Source: Halorarum salinum (GTDB lineage: Archaea > Halobacteriota > Halobacteria > Halobacteriales > Haloferacaceae). From it: a DNA stretch of 64,000 nt. Below, one piece after another: positions 47,194 through 57,456 of this stretch. Under the pieces are notes generated by a model. That model was not told the origin of the DNA. It made no database searches and was given only the letters and a program-made list of their open reading frames with translations. How positions within the stretch are numbered: the first letter of the stretch is position 1; each line of letters opens with the position of its first letter. Position numbers and translations under genes: made by a program. The stretch lies in contig NZ_CP058579.1 in NCBI RefSeq assembly GCF_013402875.1, forward strand, positions 1 through 64,000. Direction: 5' to 3'.

Positions 47194-48244
47194 ACTAATA
47201 GCATAATCAGTACGAAAACCAGGCCGTGTGTGATGCGGGGCTCGAATGCTACGACGCGCTGAAGTGCACGTCATTAGTATCACCGTATGCAATCCGTCGA
47301 GCCAAATAGTCCATTGGCTCCGAAAGTAAGTTCCCCAACCGCCGATCCGCGGCCGTGCGGACGATTCAGCGGTGGTCCTTGACGCGTACTAGGATGAACG
47401 AAAACGAGCAGGAGAAGATGGAACATTGACGGCCTTTTTGGACGATGTATAATACATAATTAGATTCTGGTTCTTCTTTGAATATATCGCCTTAATATGC
47501 CAGAGGATGAGTATGGGACATTATTATATATGATATTTTGGAGGAGATCGGGGCAGTATTCAGAAAAAGAGGGATGGACCAGCCAAAGAGGTAAACGTTC
47601 TAAACGCAATCTCAATCCCTTCAGATATAATAAATATTAAGGGGATATTTCTGAAACGAGAGGCGACACCTAAGCCCGTGATAATCCTCGTGTCCAACTT
47701 AACTGTTTGTTCTGTCACATTTGAAGCTATCTCGAATTTCAATTGCTTTGACGCCAATCAATGCTGGTTCGGCACCCCAGCTTGATATGAAAAATTTTTT
47801 GATATAATTGATTAAATTCTCTTAAAAATTGCAACGGTTGTGTTAACTATCCGGTGCCATTACCATAACCGTCTTACTCTATATCAGACTGTTTTTGGAA
47901 GAGAACCTAAGTAGAGACCGAGAGAGTTAGTATTCAAATTCTATCAGCAATATCTCCTTGACATGCCTTATATACCCCAACAACCTATCATTATTATGGA
48001 CTTAATTTCTATATTATTCTTAACGGTATTTAAAACTGGGCGGATATGTTTTTTAAATTAGTAAACAGAGAATAATTCAGTTATAGAATATCATCGATCT
48101 CATCAGACCGATACCACCTAACATATTTCACAAGTGTCTGTCCTAATATGGACTCAGATGATGTGATATCTGACTTATACAATGTTGTAGGGGTTTTGGG
48201 CGATATAAGACATTAAGCAAAGCGTCTCAGGACTTCTCTGCTGC
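47194..48244. other. 1-kb AT-rich stretch without clear genes
   Basis: The composition drops sharply after the ATPase end. Short frames occur, such as a minus-strand 65-codon frame at 47560-47757, but none has a convincing family. No inverted repeats, att core or origin motif was found by eye. Confidence 0.4.
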
Positions 48245-48812
48245 TCAGAATGTCAGGTCTGACTCCCACGAGGCGAAGTTTGCTGCCGACTCCTCGTCTG
48301 GGTCGACACCGACCACGACCACCGCCGACCCGTCGTGATCAATGGCATTCGCGACAGCATTCGCCGTATCGTTCTGGGTGTCGACCCGAATCCCTCGGTA
48401 ATCTATACAAAATCAGGTGATCTCCAAGAGAAGCGGTGTCCCTCTGCGTACTCCTGAATCCTCGGTGACTTGCTGATGACACCGTAGTCGGCTTTGTCGA
48501 AAATGACTACTGTAATATCCAGATCTCGCTCGGCGGTAGTGTGGGGGTCCTGAACACACATCATTCGACCACCATCACCCGTTAGACAGAGGACAGGTCG
48601 ATCTGGACGGGCCTTCTTCGCGCCGATCGCAGCCGGTAGACTGTTCCCATGCCTGCCCAAGAGCCGGCACTAATGTAGCAGCTTGGGCCGTAGGCTTCAA
48701 ACGTTTGGAACGCATAAACACAGAACCCGCCAACGCCAGTAGTAACGATGGTATCTCGTGACGCCACATCACGGATCGCGCGTGGCGCCGCAACAGTCGG
48801 GACCGACGACAT
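48245..48812 (-). pseudogene. Remnant of a thiamine-diphosphate enzyme (acetolactate synthase / benzoylformate decarboxylase type)
   Basis: The minus strand carries the C-terminal domain: TIVTTGVGGFCVYAFQTFEA, AGSWAGMG, then in another frame LPAAIGAKKARPDRP and LCLTGDGGRMMCVQDPHT. The ThDP motif begins at GDGG and ends at FDKADYG where an Asn is usual. A third frame gives the tail ANAIDHDGSAVVVVGVD to the stop at 48245. Two or more frameshifts and a missing N-terminus make it dead. Confidence 0.7.
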
Positions 48813-49067
48813 CTTCGAACGCTACCGAGGTAAACCAGTAACCCTCCTTGTGAGAAACAGCGAGTTCGGGACAACTGCAATCAACCGCGAGAACGTCGTA
48901 GATACGAGAGTATTAAATGAATCACCCACGTAGAAAGTCGGTGAAGTCGCCTAAAGGATTCCGAGTATTCGCTCGATGAAGGACCTCCGTTTCGACCGGC
49001 GGAAAAAGGACCAATAGAAGAGATCGGTTGTATCAGGTAGTCAATTCACCAGCCGATTGTGTTCGGG

Positions 49068-50207
49068 CTATCGCTCTTCCAGAGGAACGAACTCTACGTC
49101 TTTCGGACCGACATAGCGCGCTCGCGGACGGATGAGCCGGTTATCATCTAGGTACTCGGAAACGTGAGCAACCCACCCACCGACACGGCTCATAGCGAAG
49201 ATTGGTGTGTACAGGTCGATTGGAATGCCCATCTGAGAGTACATTGAAGCCGAGTAGAAATCCACGTTCGGTGCGAAAGCCGTATGCTCGGTCATGTACT
49301 CTTCGATAGCCACACTCATCTCGAACCATTTCGCGTCCCCAGCGGCCTCGCTGAGGTTTTCGGATTCCTGACTTAGGATTTTCGCTCGTGGATCTTTAAC
49401 TCTGTACACCCTGTGCCCAAACCCTGGAATGCGGCGGCCTTCTTTCAGGCCCGTTTCAACCCACTCCACCGAATCCTGGTCGACTTCGTCGACCTCTTTG
49501 AGCATACGCATGACGTCTTGATTGGCACCACCGTGAAGGGCCCCTCCGAGAGTGCCGACCGCGCTCGTAACCGCGCTGTGAACGTCAGAGAGGGTGCTCG
49601 CAGTCGCCAACGCAGAGAACGTCGACGCATTGAACCCGTGATCGGCGTGAAGTACAAGCGCCATGTCGAACGTCTCGGCGATGACGTCGTCGGGTTCTTC
49701 TCCGTTGAGGAGATAGAGGAAGTTCTCGGCGTGGTCTAGGTCCTTACGTGGTTCGATCAAATCTTGTCCTTCACGGAAGCGATTATAAGCCGCAATGATC
49801 GTCGGGAATTTGGCCGCCAGGCGCCGCCCCTTGCGGAGAATCGCCTCTTCGTCGTTGGGGTCGTAACTGCTTTTATCAGAATCATACGCCGACAACATCG
49901 ATACGGCCGTCCTGAGCACATTCATCGGCTTTTCGTCTTGTGCAGCCAGTTTGCTAACAATCTCTAGGATTTCGTCATCGACCGATCGTTCTTCACTCAT
50001 CATGCTGGCAAACGACTCCAATTCCGATTGGTCCGGTAGGTGTCCGTACCAGAGTAGATAGAGAACTTCCTCGTAGCTCGCATTACGAGTCAGATCCTCA
50101 ATATCGTAGCCCCTGTAGATCAAGCGGCCTGCTTCGCCGTCGACGTAACTGAGTTCGGATTCCGCAACAAGAACGCCCTCCAACCCTTTCTCAAGTTTTT
50201 CAGACAT
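49068..50207 (-). CDS. Citrate synthase
   Basis: The 379-residue protein is a type I citrate synthase of the short archaeal kind, the usual length. Active-site residues are present: His225 (GGALHGGANQD), His265 (GFGHRVYR) and Asp316 (APNVDFYSAS), with His187/His190 in VLHADHGFNAST. It condenses oxaloacetate and acetyl-CoA. A 2-methylcitrate synthase cannot be ruled out by sequence. A TATA box (CTTTTATC, minus strand near 50235) precedes ATG 50207 by about 28 bases. Its location among acyl-CoA genes may reflect use of the acetyl-CoA they release. Confidence 0.88.
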   Translation of the reverse strand: MSEKLEKGLEGVLVAESELSYVDGEAGRLIYRGYDIEDLTRNASYEEVLYLLWYGHLPDQSELESFASMMSEERSVDDEILEIVSKLAAQDEKPMNVLRTAVSMLSAYDSDKSSYDPNDEEAILRKGRRLAAKFPTIIAAYNRFREGQDLIEPRKDLDHAENFLYLLNGEEPDDVIAETFDMALVLHADHGFNASTFSALATASTLSDVHSAVTSAVGTLGGALHGGANQDVMRMLKEVDEVDQDSVEWVETGLKEGRRIPGFGHRVYRVKDPRAKILSQESENLSEAAGDAKWFEMSVAIEEYMTEHTAFAPNVDFYSASMYSQMGIPIDLYTPIFAMSRVGGWVAHVSEYLDDNRLIRPRARYVGPKDVEFVPLEER

Positions 50208-50659
50208 ACCTTAGTGATCCCATATGAACGATAAAAGCATTATCGTTTCCCCACTATCACTTTTCAGAAAGATTAAAGCTACTGTTACACTCTGAACAAG
50301 ATACAATTCAAAGAGCGGAAAAATACTCTGTCGTAACAAGGGCTGTTAATAAGACGGGGCCTTAATGTTACTTTCCTGATATAGAATTATTACTCGAGCA
50401 GTGTCTATTCAGTTATTAAAGGATTCCGCATCACTGTCGGCTCCAGCGATTCAATGTGTTGACGAACACACTGCCGAAGCAGTCAACAAATTCGATAGAT
50501 ATGTGAATATTATATTAAAAGCCTTGAGGTATGATGACGATTACTTATGTCTGATATTTGAAATGAGATGAAAACCCAGCCATCTCGATAAGGAGATGGC
50601 CCGTGCTTGTAGACTTGATTATAAAACCCACATCGAGTTATGAGCGATCAAGAGGATCG
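50208..50659. other. 452-base gap with a hairpin
   Basis: The region holds the citrate synthase promoter and no gene. At 50579-50600 GCCATCTC and GAGATGGC form a perfect 8-bp stem around the loop GATAAG. On the minus strand the stem is followed by GGGTTTTC. It lies about 60 bases past the stop of the universal stress protein gene and could be its terminator. Confidence 0.45.
50579..50600 (-). terminator. Hairpin, possible terminator of the usp gene
   Basis: An 8-bp perfect stem (GCCATCTC / GAGATGGC) with a 6-base loop sits downstream of the stress-protein stop. The T-run after it is short, so termination is only a guess. Confidence 0.3.
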
Positions 50660-51085
50660 TTAGTTAGCTACCGCTAAGACGGGGGCGTTAGCGTTGAGAA
50701 GAACCTTTTGTGCTACACTTCCAAATACCGCCTTCCCGGTTGGGGATCTCTTCTGGGGACTGACGACGATAAAGCGGGCGTCATTTTTATCAGCGTAATC
50801 AACAATTCGTTCTGCTGGTCCGCCAACCAACCCAACTGTTTTCGCCGGTCGCTCGATCACTTCTACAGCATCTGCAGCGACTTTGGCGGCAATTTCCCGG
50901 ATTCGTTCCATATCGATCGGATCGTCGGTTTTGTTTACGTTAGTCCTTTCTAGCTGGACGAACTCCGATTGAGTCATGACATGCACTACGTGAATCTCGT
51001 TGTCGAACGCTTCTGATAATGTGGCGGCCTCCTTCATGACGGTGTCCGCCTTATCGGATCGATCAACAGCTGCAACAATGACCAT
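50660..51085 (-). CDS. Universal stress protein (UspA family), single domain
   Basis: The 141-residue protein starts MVIVAAVDRSDKAD, the classic UspA strand-loop. The ATP-binding end is intact: VVSPQKRSPTGKAVFGSVAQ with G-x9-GS, and it finishes NANAPVLAVAN. ATG 51085 is chosen because a TATA-like run (GATAAAAAC, minus strand near 51110) lies about 26 bases upstream; the open frame extends further but without this support. Its job in the island is unknown. Confidence 0.82.
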   Translation of the reverse strand: MVIVAAVDRSDKADTVMKEAATLSEAFDNEIHVVHVMTQSEFVQLERTNVNKTDDPIDMERIREIAAKVAADAVEVIERPAKTVGLVGGPAERIVDYADKNDARFIVVSPQKRSPTGKAVFGSVAQKVLLNANAPVLAVAN

Positions 51086-51438
51086 GAGAAAGTATGGACG
51101 CCAGTTGTTTTTATCTTTTTGCAGGAATGCGCGTTCTTCGGCGGAAACGAAAGCTATTCGTCCGTATACTCGAAGCGGTCGACACCCCACGACCCGAGTG
51201 TGTAGCTGCGACAGCGCCGCGATGATCCGAGAAGGGAATCTGAGCGAGATGGGTCCCTGTTCAGGGATGATCGTCACTCAAAAAGTCAAATTTGATCACA
51301 ATATTCGCGGATTAGATTCCAGACTTTTTGCTTCAACCGATGCTGTGAGAATGCTAATGGATGCAATGACAGAGCAGTCGTTATTCTCAAAAATCAACCT
51401 TTCTTTGACGACCGTCCGAACCAGCAGAGCGATTGATA
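51086..51438. other. 353-base gap, promoter of the usp gene only
   Basis: The AT-rich run near 51108-51118 is the stress-protein promoter. The rest shows no gene that I can support. Confidence 0.35.
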
Positions 51439-52620
51439 CTATTCGAAGATATCTTCGGCTGTAGCGGGAGAAGGAGAGACGAAGCCACCACGGTCGTTGA
51501 ACACTATCGATTCTGGCTCCGCTACCACGTAGAGATTAGCACGTTCTCTGGCAGCTTCGACGAGTCGCGCCGAAGTATAACACCGCTTTAGATGCATCGT
51601 ATCAGTGACTCGGAGAATACGTGCGTCGTCAGCCGAAATGGGACCGATGTGCCGAGACTAGCTATTGGTCCCGCACGATCTGTCTCAACTACTGGCGGTA
51701 GTCGGACGCCTCGCACCGTACTGGCGGTTATGGCATTGATGAGTGACTTAGACCAGTCGAGCTTCGCCGATAAATTCTGGTGAACGAAATCAGCTTGACT
51801 CATCCCCATCGCGTTGCCGTGAGTCTTCTCCCTGGGCCCGCGTGCGAACACACGCTTTATGGCTGGCCCGACAGGTTCGGATTCGTCGATAGTGAAGTGA
51901 CGCCGGCCTGTGACGTTAGTATCCATACCTTGTCCACTGATGTCTTTCCCAATCTGGTCGACGAGGAGTACGTCTAGTTCATCAAAAGGGAGTTATGGCA
52001 TCAAATCCTGAACCATCTTTAGAATTTCTGCCTCTCGATCCAGAAAACTGGAGGCCGAACACCCTCGATAAGTGTCGTGTCATCGTTCTGGTCTCCACCA
52101 CGGCGATCCCACCGGCAACCGGAAGGGTTTCCAGTAACCGTCCGTTGATTTCAGGGATCATGTTACGCAGGCTCCATTCGAACGCCCAGTCGTGGGCCAT
52201 TTTCGCACCTCGCTGTTTCTCCATCCCGATAACGAGCATCTTCTAGAGGCCGCTCTCAACAACGCTGCCAAAGTCGGTGTGAGGTTTGACACGATTTACC
52301 GGAACGATAGCATCCACTTCGGCGGCGTTGAAATTGACGTACACTGATACACCTCGTTCGGGCGTTTCACCGATTTCAATGACATCCATCGTCGACCGGA
52401 TCTCATATCCGACCGACTCTTCTATTACACCGAGTGTCGCGAGTTTATCTTGCTGGCCTTCTGAGGTCGCTCCACCGTGGCGTCCCATGACTGGAAAGAT
52501 AAAGAGGTTGTATCCGCATTGGCGGAACCCGTCGACGACACTTGACGATCGATGGTAGGTTGGCGATGCCACGACTTCCGACCCTACGGCAATCTCACTT
52601 CCGTCAGAGAGACCCTCAAA
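51439..52620 (-). pseudogene. Lactate-racemase-like (LarA/DUF2088) protein, multiply disrupted
   Basis: Minus-strand segments cover most of a LarA-like protein: NLFIFPVMGRHGGATSEGQ, VNRVKPHTDFGSVVESGL, VIGMEKQRGAKMAHDWAF, MDTNVTGRR, KTHGNAMGM, ASTVRGVRLPPVVETDRAG and NLYVVAEPES. A TAG replaces a codon after ESGL (near 52243). A frame change follows GGIAVVE near 52050, a second follows near 52010, and a TAA interrupts before LPFDELDVLLVDQIG. LarA-type proteins bind nickel and racemise 2-hydroxy acids; this copy is dead. Confidence 0.75.
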
Positions 52621-53087
52621 GTTGAGGGCATCTATCTATTCTGTCACCACGAAAGGGATATCTTCGGATGGGATTGGATCTGTTTCTAACGCTGTTCGAT
52701 AACCCCCATCTTCGGAAGGGACAACTCTCCGCAGGCTTTTCGTATCGCCGATTCGGAAACTTGAGAACGGTCCGTCATGAAAAGACAGAATCGGTGAAAT
52801 GAGATAAATGCGCGGAGCTATTGATATGATCTCACCAAGAATCGGGCTTTGGTGAAATATCTACAAAGACCTAGTGTAGTAATTTTCGAGGGAGAGTACA
52901 ACTATACGTCGGTGACTTTTCTTCGATTCGTATCTGGAAGACCACTTTTTGTGCCTCGATGGAGCGTCGTGTGCCTGCGCGAAGTTGAGGTTCGACTCAG
53001 TGAATTTGATGTGCACCTAAGGAATGATGATATCGGGAAATACATGAAGCGTAAGTTTGATATTCAGGTGTAAATGTTGAATAAAAG
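52621..53087. other. About 470-base gap, decayed coding-like sequence
   Basis: On the minus strand near 52630-52770 a frame reads RIGDTKSLRRVVPSEDGGY, then stops, and cannot be assigned. The rest shows no gene. Confidence 0.3.
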
Positions 53088-53321
53088 GTGGACACTCCGT
53101 TGAACCATATGGCCATTCTTAGGAAGTCTGTAGACGAAAGAGGGCATCCAATAATTGATTGGGAAACATCTGGATGCATGGTTTTGTCGAATCCAGAAGA
53201 AGCCGTAGCAGCAGAGAAAGATGAAACTCAGATAGCAGGCGGCGCGTACGCGAAGCAGAAAGCCGCCCAATTCGGCGGTACCAACTACAACAACTACCGG
53301 GAGAAGGTTCTTCGATGGTAA
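53088..53321 (+). CDS. Short hypothetical ORF
   Basis: The 77-codon frame has a biased composition (GGAYAKQKAAQFGGTNYNNY) that looks like the tail of a real protein, but there is no promoter, no family and no good start. It may be a gene fragment. Confidence 0.25.
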   Translation: MDTPLNHMAILRKSVDERGHPIIDWETSGCMVLSNPEEAVAAEKDETQIAGGAYAKQKAAQFGGTNYNNYREKVLRW

Positions 53322-53322
53322 A

Positions 53323-53332
53323 AGTTTATATG
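53323..53332 (+). promoter_or_regulatory. TATA box of the rhodanese-like gene
   Basis: AGTTTATATG is centred about 28 bases before ATG 53356, as for a leaderless transcript. Confidence 0.55.
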
Positions 53333-53355
53333 AATTTTATGCTAACAGGTTCACT

Positions 53356-53835
53356 ATGATGAACCGGAGAGTGTACCTTCAAAGCGCGGGGCTGATATCG
53401 ACCGTAAGTCTCACCGGCTGTCTGGGGGAGAGTAATGGGGAAGCTGTAAACGAATTCGGCTACGACACGAAGGAGAACGCTGAAACCGAGGTTCCGCTAC
53501 TACCCCTCGAGGACGCTATCGACTGGCATGATGCGGGGGATGCGGTGTTCGTCGACGCTCGAAGCCGGGTAGATTTCGCAGTCGGGCATATCGAGGGCGC
53601 CGTACACAGCCCAGCACCGGACGGGAAAGACGAAGACGATCCTATCGCCGAGTTAAACATGGATACACGGATCGCCACCTACTGCGATATACCGGAGGAA
53701 CTAGCGGTACAACGAGGGTCGTCCCTGATCAAAGAAGGCTACCGTCACACCTACGCCCTCGCCGACGGATTCGATGCATGGAGTGACGCCGAGTACCCAG
53801 TTGGTTATGAATGCTCGTGCGATCAGGGAACGTAA
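53356..53835 (+). CDS. Rhodanese-like lipoprotein
   Basis: The 159-residue protein begins with an export signal and lipobox (STVSLTGC). The body is a rhodanese domain with FVDARSRVDFAVGHIEGAVH and the active-site loop IATYCDIPEELAVQRGS, in which the cysteine would carry the persulfide. It probably acts at the outer face of the membrane in sulfur transfer, or as a binding module. A second ATG lies one codon downstream. Confidence 0.8.
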   Translation: MMNRRVYLQSAGLISTVSLTGCLGESNGEAVNEFGYDTKENAETEVPLLPLEDAIDWHDAGDAVFVDARSRVDFAVGHIEGAVHSPAPDGKDEDDPIAELNMDTRIATYCDIPEELAVQRGSSLIKEGYRHTYALADGFDAWSDAEYPVGYECSCDQGT

Positions 53836-54205
53836 TTGAATGGGAAAGAGCAGACCGGATATCTCGAAGGCGATGGATTTGGACGAATCGTAGACGGACG
53901 AGTATCTCGAATCGATTTCTGGCCGAACTTGCAGGTGAAAATCGTATATTCTTCGAAGATGAAGACCGAGGTCATCACTGGACAGTCGGGTCATTTTTCG
54001 ACGAACTCTCGATTCCCCGTGAAGGGGATGTGAGCGCACTGTTGGGGGCCCTAGTCAGAAATTCTGTCCATTCTCGGAAATGGTAGTGATCGGGAGGTGG
54101 GGCCGGTCATTCAGGTAAGTGAGAACTGAGACGAGACCATTCAGGCGCGGTCCTTCTGTCTGCTCAGTCCTGAACTGTTATGAGCGATCAGATACCACCT
54201 GGTAT
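53836..54205. other. 370-base gap, nothing recognised
   Basis: Open frames on the plus strand here give no family features and are broken by stops. Confidence 0.35.
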
Positions 54206-55363
54206 CTACTGGATCTTCTCGTCTGAGTGTCCGATTCGTCGTAATACTCTCTCAGTATCCGCTCCCAATTCCGGTGGACTGCCCTCTGCCGTGGTATCGA
54301 ATCCAGTACTCCAAACGGGAAACGCCGGGACGTTGATTTCCGTTTCCACGGCATCGTTTTCCGTACCGCTGATATCGATCGTAGTGAACAACCCGGTCTC
54401 TTCAAGATGTGGATCGTCTATGACGTCGGCGAGTTCGTTAACCGGAGCGCAGGGGACATCGGCGTCGATCATTTTTTCGACTAGTTCGTCCCGCCGAGAT
54501 TCCTTTGTCTTGTTTTCTATCGTTCGATCGATCTCTTCTCGGTTTTGGAGCCGTTCGTGGTGTGATTCGTACGGTAATGAGATGTCCAAGACATCCTGAA
54601 TTGCATGCCAGTGTTTATCACTGGTCGATCCGATGAAAATATACTTGTCGTCGGCTGTGGGGTAGGCATCGTACGGGGTTTGGGACGCGTGTGATGCGCC
54701 CATACGTTTCGGTTCCTCGTCGAACATCTGCTGGTACGCGATCCAATAGCCCATAAGCGAAACGGCGGCCTCGAAGAGAGGTGCATTGATGTACTGACCT
54801 TCGCCGGTCCGCTCTCGTTCCCGGAGAGCGACGAGAATCGAAATAACCGCGTTTGCAGCTGCGTTCATGTCGACGATACTTGTCCCTGCACGAGCGGGTC
54901 CCGAATCTTGATGCCCAGTCATGTTCATCAGCCCACTCATGGCCTCTGCGATGGGATCGGACGCTACGCGATCTGAGTATGGGCCGTCAGCGTAGCCCTT
55001 GATACTGACGTAGACCAGCCCGGGATTACGTTCTCGTAATACCTCGTAGCCGAGTCCGAAGCGTTCCATCATCCCCGGAGAATAATTCTCGAGAAGCACG
55101 TCAGCGCTTTCGAGCAAATCCAGAAAGGCTTCCTTACCTTCGGGTGTTTTGAGGTCCACCGTCACGCTCTCCTTGCCGCGATTTAGATAGTGAAACATGC
55201 TCGACCCGGATTTTCCGGCGTTTCGCATCGCATCTCCGTGTCCCGGGCGTTCAACCTTAACGACATCTGCACCGAGATCGGCCAAGATGAGACCCGCGTA
55301 TGGTCCTGCCACAATGTGACCGAGTTCCACGACGTTTAGCGATTCCAGCGGCAAATCTGACAT
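54206..55363 (-). CDS. Family III (CaiB/BaiF) CoA-transferase
   Basis: The 385-residue protein has the usual length and the family's conserved parts: LNVVELGHIVAGPYAGLIL, LGADVVKVERPGHGDAMR, VSIKGYADGPYSDR, and the catalytic aspartate Asp165 in GTSIVDMNAAANAV, which forms the CoA-ester intermediate. It transfers CoA between carboxylic acids, for example from succinyl-CoA. Downstream of a MaoC gene on the same strand, it probably activates a dicarboxylate such as itaconate or mesaconate. A TATA-like ATTCTTATAC near 55390-55400 suggests its own promoter too. Confidence 0.85.
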   Translation of the reverse strand: MSDLPLESLNVVELGHIVAGPYAGLILADLGADVVKVERPGHGDAMRNAGKSGSSMFHYLNRGKESVTVDLKTPEGKEAFLDLLESADVLLENYSPGMMERFGLGYEVLRERNPGLVYVSIKGYADGPYSDRVASDPIAEAMSGLMNMTGHQDSGPARAGTSIVDMNAAANAVISILVALRERERTGEGQYINAPLFEAAVSLMGYWIAYQQMFDEEPKRMGASHASQTPYDAYPTADDKYIFIGSTSDKHWHAIQDVLDISLPYESHHERLQNREEIDRTIENKTKESRRDELVEKMIDADVPCAPVNELADVIDDPHLEETGLFTTIDISGTENDAVETEINVPAFPVWSTGFDTTAEGSPPELGADTERVLRRIGHSDEKIQ

Positions 55364-55417
55364 GAGTGGCTAAACTAATTGGCTCCGAGTATAAGAATAT
55401 TTGCTATTATCGAACAG

Positions 55418-55951
55418 CTACTCGTTTTCTTTTGCCGGGAATGGATCAATCGGAGTTCCTTTTTCCTCTTTTGGGATCAACATCGTCCGCTCATACTGAA
55501 TAACTTTCTCACCGGTTTGTTTGTATCCGCGCGTCTCAACGGTCACGATACCGTCTTCAGGCCGAGACTCACTCTCTCTCTTGTGGATCACTTCACTTTC
55601 GGCATAGAGCGTATCTCCCGCAAAGACGGGATTCGTGAGCTCGATATCGGTCCAGCCCAGGTTCGCGATTGTCTTGTGGCTTACGTCGCTTACGCTCATA
55701 CCACTGATGATACTCAGCGTCAGTCCGGAGTTGATCAGACACTCGTCGAACTCCGTCCGCTCCCCATACTCGTCGTTGAAGTGGAGCGGATGGGTATTGT
55801 GTGTCAAAAGCGTGTATTGAGTGTTGTCATCCTTCGTAACGGTCCTGGCCGGTCGATGTTCGTAAACGTCGCCCACCTCGAAGTCCTCGTAAAATCGTCC
55901 GTAGTCTTCCCGGTATCTATTTTCGCTTACCTCTACTGTGTTGCGAACCAT
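55418..55951 (-). CDS. MaoC-family hydratase (hot-dog fold)
   Basis: The 177-residue protein is a single hot-dog MaoC domain. The hydratase motif is visible as THNTHPLHFNDEYG, and the glycine-rich region reads NSGLTLSIISGMSV. I chose ATG 55951 because the TATA box TTTATTTTGG (minus strand, near 55972-55981) is about 26 bases upstream; a start eight codons earlier is also open. Members hydrate enoyl-CoA substrates, including itaconyl- or mesaconyl-CoA in C5 dicarboxylate degradation. It lies 54 bases upstream of the CoA-transferase gene. Confidence 0.82.
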   Translation of the reverse strand: MVRNTVEVSENRYREDYGRFYEDFEVGDVYEHRPARTVTKDDNTQYTLLTHNTHPLHFNDEYGERTEFDECLINSGLTLSIISGMSVSDVSHKTIANLGWTDIELTNPVFAGDTLYAESEVIHKRESESRPEDGIVTVETRGYKQTGEKVIQYERTMLIPKEEKGTPIDPFPAKENE

Positions 55952-56410
55952 GTAGCTAATCTCTACATAACCCAAAATAAACGTTATTGTTATATTCGAA
56001 TCATCGGCAGAAAAAATTTATGAATTTATAGTAAATATATGTTCGAACTGTCGGAGTGGAAGAGGGGAGCGGTACGGAGCGATGTAAAACGAGCATCAGT
56101 GTGCGACCAGTATAGGTTCAGTCGCCCCGAATGCAACCGATGGGACTGAACGTCAAGCGTAGCCACGTCATTTGTTCGGCAGTGATTGAGCGTGCCTTAC
56201 TCGGCAGTGCGAAACCCAGGAGTTGAAGCGAAGTGTCAGATGGTATCGGAATAATAGAGGCAGTAAAATACAGCATATACCGGAGGCAGCTTCACCCTCC
56301 AATCGTCCGGATGGAGGTGAAGCCGGACAGTCAATCGACAAACTGCCTCGATTGAGTGGCTGGAAGACGCCACCGAAACGATTATGGTCGGGATTTCCAG
56401 AGTGTATGTT
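55952..56410. other. 459-base divergent control region
   Basis: It separates the MaoC/CoA-transferase genes from the CitE-type gene. Both TATA boxes are visible (near 55972-55981 on the minus strand and at 56379-56387 on the plus strand). No gene or operator palindrome was found in the rest. Confidence 0.5.
56379..56387 (+). promoter_or_regulatory. TATA-like box of the CitE-type lyase gene
   Basis: CGATTATGG is centred 27 bases before ATG 56411. It includes an in-frame ATG at 56384, which supports 56411 and not 56384 as the start. Confidence 0.5.
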
Positions 56411-57277
56411 ATGCTACGGTCGTTATTGTTTGCTCCGGGAGACAATCAGGAGATTGCTGAAAAAGCATCAGAGAGTAAAGCGGACGGGGTCATTCTTGAC
56501 TTGGAAGATGCCGTCGCACCAGCGAAGAAAAAACGCGCTCGTCAACTCGTCGCGGAATTTCTGGATGGCCACGAGGAGGCGGCTACGACAATTTGTGTGC
56601 GAATTAATTCATGGAATCACGCCGAACAGATAACAGATATCGAACTGGTTGCACACGACGCCGTCGATGTGGTTGTCGTCCCCATGGTTGAAACGGAGCG
56701 CGAAGCGTGGCATACCGCTGAAATGGTCGAACGCTTTGAGACCTGCAAAGACGCGACCTCGGCCTCGCTTTTCCTAATCCTCGAAACTGCCAAGGGCCTG
56801 GCCAATGCAAACGAGATCGCAAGCGCTCACGAGAAGATAGAGATGATTTCGTTTGGACTCGCCGACTATACTGCAGACGCGAATATCCGTTCGACAGAAA
56901 ACCGTGCCGAAGTACTGACACAACGGGCATTACTATCGAATGCGGCCGCCGCCGCCAACGTTCAAGCGTTCGATTTCGCAACGCTCGAAACGGAAAACCT
57001 TGATCGGGTCAGAGCAGATGCGGTAGCAGCACGCCAGATGGGCTACACTGGCAAGGCTGCCATACACCCTACTCAGCTAGAACCGATCCACGAGGTCTTT
57101 ACCCCAGATCGAGAAGAGATCGAACGGGCGCGGAAGATCGTCGAAGCGTACGAAGAGGCTGGCGAACCTGGGGTATTGACTGTCGATGGAGAGATGGTAG
57201 ACAAACCAGTCATCGAAAGTGCCCGAGACACGTTAGCACTCGTCGATGAATATACCTCCTCGGTAAAATCTGAATAA
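56411..57277 (+). CDS. HpcH/HpaI aldolase / CitE-type acyl-CoA lyase
   Basis: The 288-residue protein is a CitE-like TIM barrel. Conserved parts are MLRSLLFAPGDNQEI, the metal-site region DGVILDLEDAVAP (Asp30, Glu32), CVRINSW (Arg64), LILETAKGL (Glu125) and the DYTADANI loop with Asp152. Such lyases cleave 3-hydroxy acyl-CoA esters such as malyl-, citramalyl- or citryl-CoA. With the adjacent CoA-transferase and hydratase, (S)-citramalyl-CoA lyase (acetyl-CoA plus pyruvate) is the most economical guess. Confidence 0.82.
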   Translation: MLRSLLFAPGDNQEIAEKASESKADGVILDLEDAVAPAKKKRARQLVAEFLDGHEEAATTICVRINSWNHAEQITDIELVAHDAVDVVVVPMVETEREAWHTAEMVERFETCKDATSASLFLILETAKGLANANEIASAHEKIEMISFGLADYTADANIRSTENRAEVLTQRALLSNAAAAANVQAFDFATLETENLDRVRADAVAARQMGYTGKAAIHPTQLEPIHEVFTPDREEIERARKIVEAYEEAGEPGVLTVDGEMVDKPVIESARDTLALVDEYTSSVKSE

Positions 57278-57456
57278 GGCGATCGGATGAGTACCCGACA
57301 GGATCGTATAGACTACCTGACATCCTATGGAAGAAAGTAGCTACATTTCGAATGTGCTTACGACAGAAGAATGAGCAAAGAGGTTGTCCAAGAGATGCAG
57401 ATCGTATCACTTGCAGATAAAAAGGCTTTTGCGAGAATGGCAGTATGAATTAAAAG

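Noticed and set aside
57371-57448. Small 25-codon frame before the MBL gene
   Set aside because: It is too short, has no family, and is probably leader sequence or a fragment.
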